The notes beneath the pieces are model-generated. The model did not search any database. It was given only the letters and a program-made list of their open reading frames with translations, and was not told the origin of the DNA. Made by a program: the position numbers and the translations under genes. Of a DNA stretch of 64,000 nt, positions 49,801 through 61,349 are shown piece after piece. Each line of letters starts with the position of its first letter. The stretch's first letter is position 1. Source of the DNA: Vanilla planifolia (lineage: Eukaryota; Streptophyta; Magnoliopsida; Asparagales; Orchidaceae); assembly GCA_023846275.1 (NCBI GenBank), contig CM043871.1, positions 29,232,569 through 29,296,568 on the forward strand, given 5' to 3'.

Positions 49801-52667
49801 AAGGCATGTTCTAGTTTGCATTGAGCAGAAGTTCTAATAGTAAAGGAGCCAGAGACCTAAAGTTAGGAGAAGAAAGGGAGCAAGAGGAGCTGTAGCATAG
49901 AGGTGGAGTTCTTGTGCACATATTTGTGGTGACGAGGGAGCCAATAGAACAACAATCATTAGAATGTTTATTTAAGAGACTTATTGGCTAGTATGTTTTT
50001 TTGACAAAAAGGATCTTTTGATGAAATAAAAAGGTAGGGTTCAAGGAGACTTGAATTATCTAGAGAAAGAACATATGATTTGAGATTATGTTATGTTTCA
50101 ATTAGAAGAGCTCAGGATTTTAAAGTTTAAGAATGAGGTCGCAAGTGATATGAATTCGTCTTAAAGAGAACTCAAGAGATTTTGTCTGGCCTCAAGAAAA
50201 AGATTTTGAGAGTATTTGATGTGTCTCGAGGTGGTCTCCAAATTTATGGACTAATCTCGAGGGTTTCTCAAGAAGTAATAAGTATTTGAAGACCAAACTG
50301 TGTAGGATGTCTTCTAGAGTAGATGTGAGTTTGGTTTAGGCCTCAAGAGAGTAGTTTAATGTGGTGTGTGGTCTCAAGAAGGTTTCTCGAGGGATCAATG
50401 GGAGGTTCACATAGTACTCGAGGAGGAGATGTCTTAGTTCAAGTGGATGTCTCGAGATATTTTAGACCTTAATAGAATAGTTATGAGAGGTTACAGCTTC
50501 AAAAGGTTTTGAGATGTTCTTGAATGCCATTTCTAAGAGTCATAAAAGTTTTAAGATGGTTGGGACAATGGCTTGCAAATGATTGAGATGAGTATGAATT
50601 GAAACCGAATCAAGATATGCATTTTGGGCAACTTTTACAGTTCTCGGAGTTTGATTTTGGCTTTAAGTTGAATTAGAGAATTCTAGAAAATCTTATCAAA
50701 ATTTCTAGCATTTTTTGAAGTGTCAAATTTTGAATTCAATAGAAGAAATTGTCTACTTTATTATAGCTATGGTGGAGATTTTGGATATGCATAGATTTAG
50801 GATTTGGATATTTAAAAGTGGGTTTTAATGTAGATTTTATTTTAAGTAGCCAAGATTTTGGATCTGTTTTTTATTATGATAGAATTAGGCCTTCTATGTT
50901 TATCTCCTACATTTACTATTCCAAGGGCCTTTAAACCATAAATGAGATCTTTGGGTGGGGATTTGAGAGACGAATCGTTATGACATATTTTTGGAAGTTA
51001 AGGATTGTAATCTTCTAAGGTAGTTGAAGACTCTTGTCACAAATCTTGTCTCAAGAGAAAAGAGGAAGAGGGTGACCTTTTGAGGGGATTGGCCGGCCTC
51101 ATGGTTTTGTCTATTCCATTCTATTGCTTTCTTTTATCTTTTAATTTGTTTTCAGTTGGCTTTATTGGTAGAGTGAGATTTGGTGTTTTGGTTCTACATT
51201 GTTGTATCCGTAGATGTAAGAGGGCGTTTCTTCTATATTATTGGGCACAACTCCACCAAAGATCTTGTCCTCTGTCTTCTCTACTTCGACATGCAGTATT
51301 CTCCACTTCCTTCAAAATTGTATCGTTTACTTAAGAAAATTTTATTGTTTTCTAATGGAAATAAACAACTAGAACTTATTGGTCCAAGTGTTAACTTGTC
51401 AACATTTCAGCCAAGAATACTAATGGCAATGTCAAGGGATGGATTGTTACCTTCTTTCTTTTCTCATGTCAATACACGCACCCAAGTGCCGGTCAAGAGC
51501 ACAATTGTTACGGGGATCAGCGCAGCTGGTTTAGCTTTCTTCATGGATGTTTCACAGTTGGCTGGAATGGTACAAACTATCTTTCGAATTATGCATATGT
51601 ATTCATGATATTTATATGAGAATTTTGGAACGTTGCATTGCTTTTTGAGAAATACTACTTATTAACACTTTCCTTAACTGCAGGTTAGTGTAGGAACACT
51701 CCTTGCATTCACCATGGTTGCAATTTCAATATTGATACTCAGATATGTTCCACCTGACGAGATACCACTTCCATCATCATTAAAAGTTTCAATCGAATCA
51801 GTATCATCGAGTTATAGTATTGAAGAGAAGGGTGTTAAAGTTCCGAAAGATGCGACTTCTGTTGACTATCCTCTTATCACGAAGAACAGCTTCAAATGTA
51901 TATCTTAAATACTTAGTTTTTGTTTGAAGTTTTTTCATATTTATGCGAGTTTTGCAGGTCAAATGACCGAACAAAAGAGGCGAAAATATGCTGCTACAAG
52001 TATAGCATGTGTGTGCATCGGCATTCTAATCCTCACTTTGCTGGCTTCCACGTCTTTGCCTCGGTATGTTTTGAAGAACGGCATTCAAACTTATGCTTCA
52101 GAGATGTTAAACGCCATGCATACCATACTTCAACTCATTTGCTTCTTTTCAGATTCTTACTCTATACGGCATGCACTTTTGGTGGCTTTATATTCCTTGC
52201 CGGCTTGGCTGTGCTCTATTGGATCGAACAAGACGATGGTCGGCATAGCTTTGGACTTGCAGGAGGTAAATTTTATCAATTTGAGTCATCTTTTTCTCCT
52301 TTTTTATTCTTTTTGCTTCAATCTCTCATCCATTTTTTAATACGGGCTCATCCCTTCCAGGTTTCGTTTGCCCTTTTGTTCCATTTCTACCAGTTTTCTC
52401 CATTCTTATAAACACATACTTGCTCGTAAATCTTGGGTGAGTGAACTTTCCTCTTCTTCTGATAACTTAAACCGGTGAGCGATAACTTGCTTCTGGTTCG
52501 CATTCTGCAGTGGGGCGACGTGGCTGCGAGTTTCTGCATGGCTGTTTATAGGTCTCTTTGTTTACCTGTTCTATGGGCAGTCACACAGCTCACTGGCCGA
52601 CATGGTTTATGTGCCGGTTGCTCATGTTGATGAGATCTACGAGAAATCATCTGAACACGTCTCATAA
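40894..52667 (+). CDS. CAT: Cationic amino acid transporter, CAT2/3/4-like (vacuolar type)
   Basis: Fourteen exons with GT-AG borders join in frame to 619 aa: 40894-41044, 43206-43407, 43651-43735, 44654-44794, 44870-44988, 45076-45172, 45347-45519, 45616-45682, 51411-51569, 51684-51897, 51958-52063, 52153-52265, 52361-52436, 52511-52667. The product is a multi-membrane APC-superfamily permease. It shows [20 protein letters not shown], the conserved [35 protein letters not shown] followed by DPQRDLP, and [16 protein letters not shown]. Plant CAT2-type proteins sit mainly in the tonoplast and move basic and other amino acids; I infer that location from similarity. The start at 40894 fits the family's MGF...RRKQVDS N-terminus. 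Introns are unequal: intron 1 is 2.2 kb, intron 8 is 5.7 kb and full of retroelement remains, intron 10 is only 60 bp. No break was found. Confidence 0.95.
46080..46760 (+). repeat. Direct repeat copy 1 in intron 8 (LTR-like, CTCGAG-rich)
   Basis: Blocks such as GTCTCGAGAAGGCTTTTGGA, GGATATCTCGAGATGTTTCA, CAACTATGAGTGGTTATG and GGATGTAAGAGGGCATATCT recur in the same order in copy 2 at 50060-51260. Copy 1 lacks roughly 0.5 kb that copy 2 has before the last block. It may be one LTR of a decayed element. Confidence 0.65.
47184..49738 (-). repeat. Reverse-oriented Gypsy-type LTR relic between the two intron repeats
   Basis: TGATACGACCCCGAGTAG at 47184 resembles the TGTTACACCCC terminus of the solo LTR at 872. 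On the minus strand a leader-like part (about 49470-49060) has CCAGAAAAAGG and a GC-richer composition as in the younger LTRs. The right end near GTTTGTTATA is a guess, and no target duplication is visible. It probably inserted inside the element marked by the direct repeats. Confidence 0.45.
50060..51260 (+). repeat. Direct repeat copy 2 in intron 8 (LTR-like, CTCGAG-rich)
   Basis: Matching blocks are GTCTCAAGAAGGTTTCTCGA (about 50371), GGATGTCTCGAGATATTTTA (about 50442), AGTTATGAGAGGTTAC and CGTAGATGTAAGAGGGCGTT (about 51211). It ends about 150 bp before the splice acceptor of exon 9. An open frame at 51180-51608 joins its tail with exon 9 and is not a separate gene. Confidence 0.65.
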
Positions 52668-53442
52668 GTAATCAGTGCAAGCAATCCTGAAGCAGTGTAA
52701 ATACCATCAAGTGATGATGCAGGTGTCATGCAGGTATTCTATAGTATTTTTCCAGGTATAAGAAGTGGTTTAGGTACCGCTTTTGTAAGTTTGCTGCTGT
52801 GCAAACCATTATGTAATCTTTGTTTCTTCAAAGTCTACAACTACCGATGTGTAACAAACGTTACTCCAAGTGCAATAATATTCATTGAAATGAAGAATCT
52901 TTTTTTTAATTAATTTTATTTACGTCGGTATTGCCTATAACTGTTATTTTGCGGAATGATGTGGGTATTAATGTAAATTCGGGTCAGCCCAAGATGAAAT
53001 TGTTGTTATCAGTGTCGGAATCATGAGACTGCATCAAAGGAAAATGTGCGTAATGACCGTTAAATTCTTTTAGGAATGACGAATTAACAAATAAACTACA
53101 GCGAACATCCGTACTCGGCTCCATTTACCGACCGTTTCGCTTTCGACCTTCATCTTGTGCACGTGCTTCACGGTGTCTCCATGTCGCCAGATTGCTCTTC
53201 TCCATACGTTTGTCGTTCTCAAGCCAAGGAGCACCAAGTTTTTTTTTTTTCCCTCTTGATTTGGCCTTGTCAAGCAAAGTTCTAACAGACACTCTACTGG
53301 AAATTAGAGTGATTGAAGGGAGCAAACAAAGGTCAAATTTTTGTTCAAGGTTTGTCACAAACGCAGCGCTTTTCTCTGGTGTGTTCACCTTTTTTTTTAT
53401 CTTCCTGGGCTTACGTCTAATCCATTCTTCGTTACACTTACA
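52668..53442. other. 3' UTR of the transporter gene and short intergenic region
   Basis: The 3' UTR probably runs to about 52910, where AATAATATTCATTGAAATG and a T-rich stretch occur. The rest is the promoter side of the glucanase gene. Open frames on both strands at 53070-53600 overlap and show no family similarity. Confidence 0.5.
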
Positions 53443-53449
53443 TATAAAT
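53443..53449 (+). promoter_or_regulatory. TATA box of the glucanase gene
   Basis: TATAAAT in the context TTACATATAAATCACGCC lies 47 bp upstream of the ATG at 53496. It would give a leader of about 15-25 nt, short for a plant mRNA, so another start further upstream is possible. Confidence 0.4.
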
Positions 53450-53495
53450 CACGCCTTGTGCAGCCCTTTTGTGCTCGATTCCCGACACGGGAGAA

Positions 53496-55916
53496 ATGGG
53501 GATCTACTGCTTCTTGATGTGGCTGTCCCTCGTCGGGCTCTATTCTTCGGTTGCGGAAGGGGTTATTGGGGTTAATTGGGGGACGATGGCGATTCATCCA
53601 TTGCCTCCGAAGATTGTTGTTCAGATGTTGAAAGACAATGGGATCAAGAAAGTGAAGCTATTCGATGCGGATCAGGGGACTTTGAGCGCGCTCGCTGGTT
53701 CAGATATTGAGGTTATGGTGGCGATTCCAAACAATATGCTAGCAATCATGAACGATTACGATGCTGCGAAGAGATGGGTCGACAGGAATGTTTCTGTTTA
53801 TAATTTCAATGGAGGAGTACAAATCAAGTGAGCTTTTTTTTTTTTTTCTAATCTCTGTTTTCAAGCGTTTTATTCCTCTTGCACATTCTTTTTTGTCTTG
53901 TGTTTTACTTATGTTTACTTTGCTGAAACCTCTGTGTAGTTGAAGATGTTGTTTTGCTACCTTTCTGCAAAATCCCTCATGAAGCCTGGCTTGTTTGGTT
54001 TACATGTGAATATTTTGAATTAGGTTGAGAGATTGGTGCTTCTTCTAATGGCAACTGGCTTTTGAGAAGCTATTGCTTTTCAAAGTGTATGCCACTTCTT
54101 AATTAGTGTCATTAATATGGGTTCTTTCCTCCTGCTTGAGTGATACAGAAAATTGATACTAATGTTCTGAAAAAGTTTATTTGAATGAAAATAGAGTTTT
54201 TTCTGAAATCTGTTTATTAGAATTTTGAAGCTTTTTGAGTTCGAAAAATAAAAGAAAATTTTTTTAAAAAGTTCTTCAAAAACGTTGTCCACAAACAGAT
54301 CGTTAACCAAGCCTTTATAAAGGCTAGTTTCAATAGTGCTTATTACTTATTCTCGTGCACCTTTATCAATAGAATCATATTGAAATGATATTTTGAGTTA
54401 TAACTTTACACTGCGAACGATTCCTTTCAAACGGTAAACCATATTAAAACAGCCTCAAGAGCATTTCAGTAAGATGGTTGTCCCAGTCAACTATGAAATA
54501 ATTCATTGTTTTCGGATTCATAAAGTAGTGAAACCTTACATACGCAAAGTGTTTTATTTTTATTATTATCATCTTCTCCTTTTTTGACATTCATGGAGAT
54601 ACTTTCTAAAGTAGACATACTTTATGACATAAGGAACAATAGCAAACATCTAAAGTTTTGCTGATGGTTACATTTAAGCGATCTATATGTAGTGTAGAGC
54701 CAAAAGGATGATGAAATCTAACATTCCAAATACTGTTTCCTTGTCTGCACTGTGAAGCAAACAATTGGTACTGATGGAATTAAACAATATATCTTCTTGC
54801 AGATATGTTGCGGTAGGGAATGAACCTTTCCTTGCCTCCTACAATGGCTTATTCATCCATACCACTTTGCCTGCCCTACAAAACATTCAGAAAGCTATCA
54901 ACGAGGCTGGACTCGGAGATACTGTAAAGGCTACTGTTCCCCTTAATGCGGATGTCTACAACTCCCCTTCCTCCAACCAAGTTCCCTCTGCAGGCAGGTT
55001 TCGTGCGGATATCAGGGACATAATGACCCAAATGGTTCAATTCTTCAAGCAGAACAACGCTCCCTTCACGGTCAACATCTATCCTTTCCTAAGCTTGTAT
55101 GCAAACAAAGACTTTCCCTTTGATTATGCCTTCTTCGAGGGCACCAGTAAGCCTGTCATGGACAATGGGATAGCATACACCAACGTGTTTGATGCCAATT
55201 TCGATACCCTGGTTTCAGCTCTGAAGGCGGCTGGAGTTCCAGACTTGCCCATTATAATCGGAGAGGTTGGGTGGCCCACGGATGGAGACATCAATGCAAA
55301 CACAAGATATGCACAGAGATTCTACAACGGTCTTCTTCCACGTCTGGCTCGCAAGCAAGGGACACCGCTCAGGCCAAACGTCGACTTGGATGTGTATCTC
55401 TTTGGCCTCATCGACGAGGACGCGAAGAGCATAGATCCGGGGTTCTTCGAGAGGCACTGGGGAATCTTTGGCTACGATGGACAACCGAAGTTCCCAATGG
55501 ATCTTTCCGGCCAGCAGCCACCGAGCAAATTGCTTAGTGCAGCAAAGAATGTAAAGTATCTGCCAAAGAAGTGGTGTGTGATCAATCGTGATGGGGGTGA
55601 CATGAGCAAACTCGCTGATAACATAAACTATGCATGCTCCTTCTCCGACTGCACTTCGCTTGGCTATGGATCCTCCTGCAATGGCTTGGATGCAGATGGG
55701 AATGCTTCTTATGCATTCAATATGTACTTCCAAGCTCAGGGACAGAAGGAGTTGAGCTGTGTTTTCCAAGGGCTTGGCAAAGTCACTACACAGAATCAGT
55801 CCACTGAGCAGTGCAATTTCATCATTCAGATCGACTCACCTGCAAATCTCTGCTCCTTTGCAATGTTATGGCTCTTAGTTCTTGTGTCCTGGACCATTAC
55901 CACTATCATTGTTTAG
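53496..55916 (+). CDS. Glucan endo-1,3-beta-glucosidase, GH17 with X8/CBM43 domain, GPI-anchored type
   Basis: Two exons, 53496-53827 and 54803-55916, with a 975-bp GT-AG intron, give 481 aa. GH17 enzymes hydrolyse 1,3-beta-glucan (callose) at the cell surface. A hydrophobic signal peptide covers about residues 1-21, followed by [10 protein letters not shown], the usual GH17 start. Glu118 in VGNEPF fits the acid/base and Glu265 in [11 protein letters not shown] the nucleophile. The X8 domain runs from Trp368 ([11 protein letters not shown]) to about 454, with six cysteines (369, 389, 394, 403, 430, 448). A hydrophobic C-terminus (about 460-481) after DSPAN suggests a GPI anchor. Overall similarity is to Arabidopsis endo-glucosidase 5/6-like proteins, where the split exon at the GNEP motif is also typical. 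Known relatives act in walls or plasmodesmata; the substrate role here is inferred. The gene appears intact. Confidence 0.95.
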
Positions 55917-56900
55917 ATTGTTGCGATGATTAGTTTTGGGAACCATTGTTTGAGTTTTTTATTATCTAATTGTGTTTCATTCCGAAGGAGCTGATCCTGT
56001 GAGTTAGCAAAATGGAGCTCATGGACTTGGTGAAGAAGCCATCAGATTGCTTTATTGGTGAACTCCATCCCCACAATAACCCACTTCTTCTACCCGATTC
56101 AGTAGTTTCAGTTATTTAACTTGATGAAGCAACCTTTGGATTTGGGTCTGAAATCCAGAGCAGGCCTTGGCCTATCACAAGAGGATTCTCCTTGGCTATT
56201 GCCTTTCGTCCTGCACAAAAATAGCTCGCATCGACTGAACAAAGATGTGGCTGCTGCTTATTAATTGGCTTAGGAGCAGGTTCAACTACTGTGGAAGGGG
56301 ACTCTATAGATGTTGGCCTTGCTGTTGCCATGAGCTTCTGTTTCATAGCATGGTCTGTCGTGACCATTCTTTATGGACCATTCTTTACAAGACAATGAAT
56401 CGTAATAAATGCTCATTAGATAGTTCAGTTGATTAATCTCCTGCAGAAGACCATCTCAAAATGTTTGGCTATTTAGGAAATTAACAATTGCAAGCAACTC
56501 TAGCTTTCTTGATTTTAAAGTTTTTTTTTAAAAATTTTTAAAATATGAAAAATTTATTGAAAAATATTCATAACTTAAATCTTTTCTCTCTTATATAAGC
56601 TATTTATTCAAAGGAAATTTTTAATGCATTTTTTCAACAAAAGTTTCAATTATAAAAATGTCACAAAATAGAATTTAAGAGATTTTTCTCCTTGTGACAT
56701 TTTAGAAAAAATAGCAAGAGAAAACAATTGCAATTAAAGGAAGTTGATGCCTTACACAGTGTTCAATTATACAAAAGATATCAAGAGAGAGCATTCAGGT
56801 TAAGGAATAAAAGGACCATGGCTTTCTTTGCCAGGGTGAATCATAAGTTATTGATTGCAACAAGCAACTATGTTTACTTTTGTTTATTATAGAAGTTAAT
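55917..56900. other. 3' UTR and downstream region of the glucanase gene
   Basis: Sequence of moderate GC content extends to about 56450, so the 3' UTR or an unrecognised exon may reach that far. An 83-aa minus-strand frame at 56116-56367 has no recognised family. AT-rich repeat DNA follows. Confidence 0.45.
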
Positions 56901-59900
56901 TGTGACAGTCTAAAATTTACTTTGAAATAAATTAGTTTAAATATATTAATCTTGGTTAACAAAATTTACAAATAATTTTAATATATATGTATGATATTAA
57001 AGATGTGAAAATTTTCAAATAAAAAAATAAAATTAGTTGATTCTATGATGTGTCTCATAAAACATATCATTTTATAAAACATTTAAGATTTTAAAAATAA
57101 TTATATCTTTAAATATGTTTTTTGTAACAAATTCAATGATATTCATTTTTTTATTTGAATTTATTTAAAATTATTATGAATATTTAAAATTTTAAAATTA
57201 AATAAAAAATAATTAACATATATATATATATATATATATGGAGTTTGAGGGAGGAAGCTAAAAGAAGTATAAAAAAGCTTAGAAATCAAGTAGAAGTTGT
57301 TGGGAATGAAAATAAAAAGTTAAGGTAATCAATCTTAGCCAATTTTTTGATGGTTTGACCTAAAATTAAAAAGAAATTGAGTTATGGAGAATTGTTTAAG
57401 TTTAGATATATTATTAAAGTAAATAATTTTATTTTAATTGATAATTATTTGTTGTTGATAAAATAATGATTTTTTTTAAAAGAAAATTTGAAAAATTAAA
57501 TATAATGATAAGAAAGTTTTTATAATAACTACATTGTCTTTTGGTGCATTATGATTGTTAAGTCTAATATTTATTTTATGATCTTGGTTATGAAAATGTT
57601 GTGTGTGTTTTCTTCATTATGTAATAATGTTGTTTGGATGGTTGATACTATGATATAAACATAGTTGTATTGGCTCTTGTTTTCTTGTTCAGATAGGCTA
57701 ATAGAAGTCTAAAGAAAAGAACAAAATCCAATAATAATCAAGGATATTTTAGCAAACCTAAGAAGAAAAAAAATCTCAAAAGATAATATTCTTTTGTAAA
57801 TTTGTTAAGGAACATATTGTATTTAACAAAGGAAGCTATGTTTTTATCAAGCTCATTGTTAGAGGCTTGTGAGCAATGACTTATTCCATGATAAAATGGA
57901 TTGCATGTAAGAAGGTGAAGATCCATGTAGTTTATGTGATCTACTAGTTTTAAAAGAATGTGACATATGTGCTAGTTTAGATGATGTATAGTTTGCTTTA
58001 TCAAACATAAAAGTTGTTGTTGAAGCATATATCAAAAGATTAATACAATATGATCAAAATATTGTTATGTGGACTAAAGTAATTAGCAACTAGAATGAGT
58101 ATTATAAGATGAAAAGAAATATTAGATTTTCATGTAAAACAAAAAAGAGCAATTTAAATGAGTTGAACCACCAATAAACTAATGGTGAATAGATAAATAT
58201 AATAATTATGATATAAGTGTATTATTATTATATTATTTTTTACATATATTATATTTTTATATATCATTATGACTTACATTATGATGCAAGCATGGGCTTG
58301 ATTGATGTATATTATTCATATGATATATGCATCATTTTGCTTTTATTTGTTATCATTTTAATACATATGATATTGTAGTGTACTTTATATATATGTGTGT
58401 ATATATGAGATAACAAAGATAATAATATTGCTTAGCAAGTAATTGACAGAAAATTAGAAAGAACATAATATCATATTATAATACTATGACACGGTATATA
58501 ACATGGGGTTTATGAAATAGCTTTTCTAATACATTATCCTATGACTTAAGTATGACATCCCAAGGCAAAATTATGATCATTATTAATACTCTATGTAGAA
58601 TAACAAGTATTGGTTGTAAACTGTCATGCCCAATCTATATTTTACTTGATAAAACACAATCATAATTAATTGATTAAATTATAGTTTTTTGTAATATAAA
58701 AGACACAAATCTAATATTAAATTAGAATGATAATAAAACTAAAATAAAAATTATTTTCAAAATCATTTCTCATAAGATAAATTAATATAAAATATCAAAT
58801 TTATATCTATTACAACTAAACTTAGTATCATTATCTCATACACAATATCATAATATACACTATATAATATTTATAATAATATCTCAATAACAACTCGCTC
58901 ATCTTTTTAATCACTCTCTTTCTCTAGTATCTATAACATAACTTATAATATAAATTAAAAAATAAGTTTTACAAAGCTTGACATGTAAATTCTTTATACA
59001 ATAAAATCTTAATATGACTTGATAATAAAGAAAAAAATAACAACAAATATGTCATCTTTGAAGTATTCATAATTAAATATATCACATATAAAAATAAGTA
59101 ATATGCTTTCCATCATGTATGTGCACTAATAAATATTTCATATTTTCATACAAATATCACGTGTCTTCTAATTACACTTTATTTATCTCTTTTCCTTTTT
59201 AGTAACACATGGGCCTAGATTTTCCTAAATGATTATTATCACATTTCATAATTACATCTTATCTCATCTTTATTTGTTACCCATGGCTTAATATCCAGAG
59301 CTTAGCCCATAAATATATCATATTTGATTAGTTATATCAATCAATTATTTATATTATCATATTCATACTACATCAAACCTTAAGAAAATTACTAACAATA
59401 ATTACAACATGTGTAATCATATTATCTATGCATATTCTATCTTTACCACATTGGGCTTTACGTAATGTATTAGTGGTATATGAGGATATCTAAATTATAT
59501 CATCTCTATACATTAAATCCTATACGAAGTACTATGGTAATGAAAAAGAAAATCTCTAATGTTATCTCATATTATAGTATATAACCAGCATCTATCATTC
59601 TAGAATCATGTATTAATGACTCATCATATATGATGACAAAATGAGATATTGTTTTAAAAAAACACATTTAATTTTTCTCATATTATGGTATTTAATCATG
59701 TCATGATTCATATCATATCATAAAGGATGTTTTATATTTCTTACAAATTGATAGTTGTTGTAACAATATTTCATTTTATTTAAGTAAATAAAGATATATT
59801 AGATTTCTATTCTATTATGTTATATTGAACTTGGTTTTGAAAAGAAATGTAAAATCTTATAGCTTTCAAATGTTATATAAAAAGTTAATTTTATTACCAA

Positions 59901-60067
59901 GGTTCTTTTTTTACTTCTACTATGATTTATAAAGGATTTTAAATTTTGAGTATCAAAAATAATTTGGAAAAGATTTGAAATGGTTATGTGAAAATCATAG
60001 GAGAAGTAAAAAAAGAAAGAGACATTATAATAATAAATCTAGAAAAAGTTATGTTTGAGATGTCACA
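56901..60067 (+). mobile_element. Decayed Gypsy-type LTR (5' LTR candidate), possibly with a nested reverse LTR
   Basis: The left end TGTGACAGTCTAAAATTTAC resembles the TGTTATACCCAGTAAAATTT start of the LTR at 62477. The right end GATGTCACA is followed after five bases by a primer-binding-site-like motif. The length, about 3.2 kb, is close to the 2.9 kb of the solo LTR. Within it, TGTCATGCCCAATCTA at about 58626 looks like the end of another LTR in reverse orientation. The sequence is very AT-rich and open only in short frames. Boundaries are tentative. Confidence 0.42.
57218..57239. repeat. (AT)n microsatellite
   Basis: Uninterrupted AT run of 22 bp inside the old LTR candidate. Confidence 0.95.
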
Positions 60068-60072
60068 TTGAG

Positions 60073-60084
60073 TAGTATCAGAAT
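60073..60084 (+). other. Primer-binding-site-like motif (initiator Met tRNA type), mutated
   Basis: TAGTATCAGAAT corresponds to the usual plant TGGTATCAGAGC with three changes, all G to A or C to T. It lies five bases after the GATGTCACA end of the LTR candidate. Confidence 0.45.
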
Positions 60085-60750
60085 AATTGAAATCTTAGGA
60101 TTAAGAATCATAAGAAATAGACAACTAAATATGTCAAATTTAGAAAGTGTAAAACTGGTTTGGAGTCTTAGGAAAAAAATTCTAGATAAAGTTATGACCT
60201 ATGATTTCAAAAAAATGGTAACATGAGATATAAAATTAGATGAAAAAGTCAATGAAGATATTCCCAATATATTCATAACATACAATATGGGAAATCTAGA
60301 AAGAAATAGATAATCTAGGTGTTGAGCATGAGTAAACCTTCTAAAATAAAAAACACACATATTACATCTTTATTTGACATTAATTTATGCTTGTTTTATA
60401 TGCAAATAGGCATTATCAGAAATCTAGATTGAATATAGAATTTTATAAAACCTATAATATTGTAAATGATTATGTCATAAAATATGATAATAAAGATTTT
60501 ACAATATGGTATGCATAAGATAAAGACCTTTAGCTAAAATAGAGATCAATGAATAATATGATAATCCATATCATGTAATATGATAGTGAACATTATAAAA
60601 CATGATTTAATAAAAAAAAGAACTAGTCAAAACAACTTACAATATGACAATAAGAACCATAAAATATGATCTAGAGAGTACCAAGGTAAATAAATTAATC
60701 GAGAACATCATATTGTATGATAGCATCCCATTGTACAATATGATCTAATG

Positions 60751-60754
60751 AGCA

Positions 60755-60806
<52 letters not shown>

Positions 60807-60810
60807 TGCT
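60751..60810. repeat. Perfect 60-bp palindrome with (TA)20 core
   Basis: AGCAAGACTA is followed by twenty TA units and then TAGTCTTGCT, the exact reverse complement of the left arm. The whole segment can fold into one uninterrupted hairpin or cruciform. Confidence 0.95.
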
Positions 60811-60918
60811 ATATATAAGATAAGTAAGAATGTCATACAATATGAAGAGAAGAGAGTGAACTAAATGTGTCATATAGTATGAAGAGATGTATCACACAAT
60901 ATGATATTCAAAGAGAGG

Positions 60919-60924
<6 letters not shown>

Positions 60925-60966
<42 letters not shown>
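60925..60966. repeat. (GA)n microsatellite
   Basis: An uninterrupted GA run of about 42 bp, followed by purine-rich sequence. Confidence 0.95.
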
Positions 60967-60971
<5 letters not shown>

Positions 60972-61349
60972 GAAAGAAATGTAAGAGTAATAAAAAATAT
61001 GAGAATTTGGAGGATATTGTTGGAGTTAATAATGAAAAGGAATCCAATAATATGTTTGCCAAGGAGTTCAAGATTTGTTTAGGATTCAAACTGATCAAGA
61101 TATAAAACAATTCTTTAAACAAAGATTGTAACGCAAAGCAAAGCAAGATGAAGAGAAAGAAACATATATGAATTAAAATGGGTCTTGCAATTATTCAAAG
61201 GAAGGTGAATTTTTTTTTCATGAAAGGGTGTTTATTATATTGAAGAAAATGTTATGATTTGATTTTGAGGACAAATTTATGATTTGATTTTAGTGCATTT
61301 GATTTGAAAGAAATTATAAAATAAAGATATTAATTATATTGTGGTTAAA

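Larger units (their letters stand above)
45683..51410 (+). other. Intron 8 of the transporter gene, expanded by retroelements
   Basis: The intron starts GTATATCATG after the SILPQ exon and ends CAACATTTCAG before PRILMAM. Its 5.7 kb contains a pair of direct repeats and a reversed LTR-like block, listed separately. No open frame of note lies inside. Confidence 0.9.

Noticed and set aside
51180-51608. 142-aa open frame around transporter exon 9
   Set aside because: Its first part is the tail of an intron repeat; only 51411-51569 is coding, with good splice sites on both sides.
53070-53597. Several overlapping frames on both strands upstream of the glucanase
   Set aside because: No family similarity; they overlap each other and the promoter/leader of the glucanase gene.
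55215-55769. 184-aa minus-strand frame
   Set aside because: It is antisense to the GH17 and X8 domains of the glucanase, which are clearly the real coding strand.
56116-56436. Opposed 83-aa and 63-aa frames after the glucanase
   Set aside because: No recognised family or splice context; described as downstream region only.
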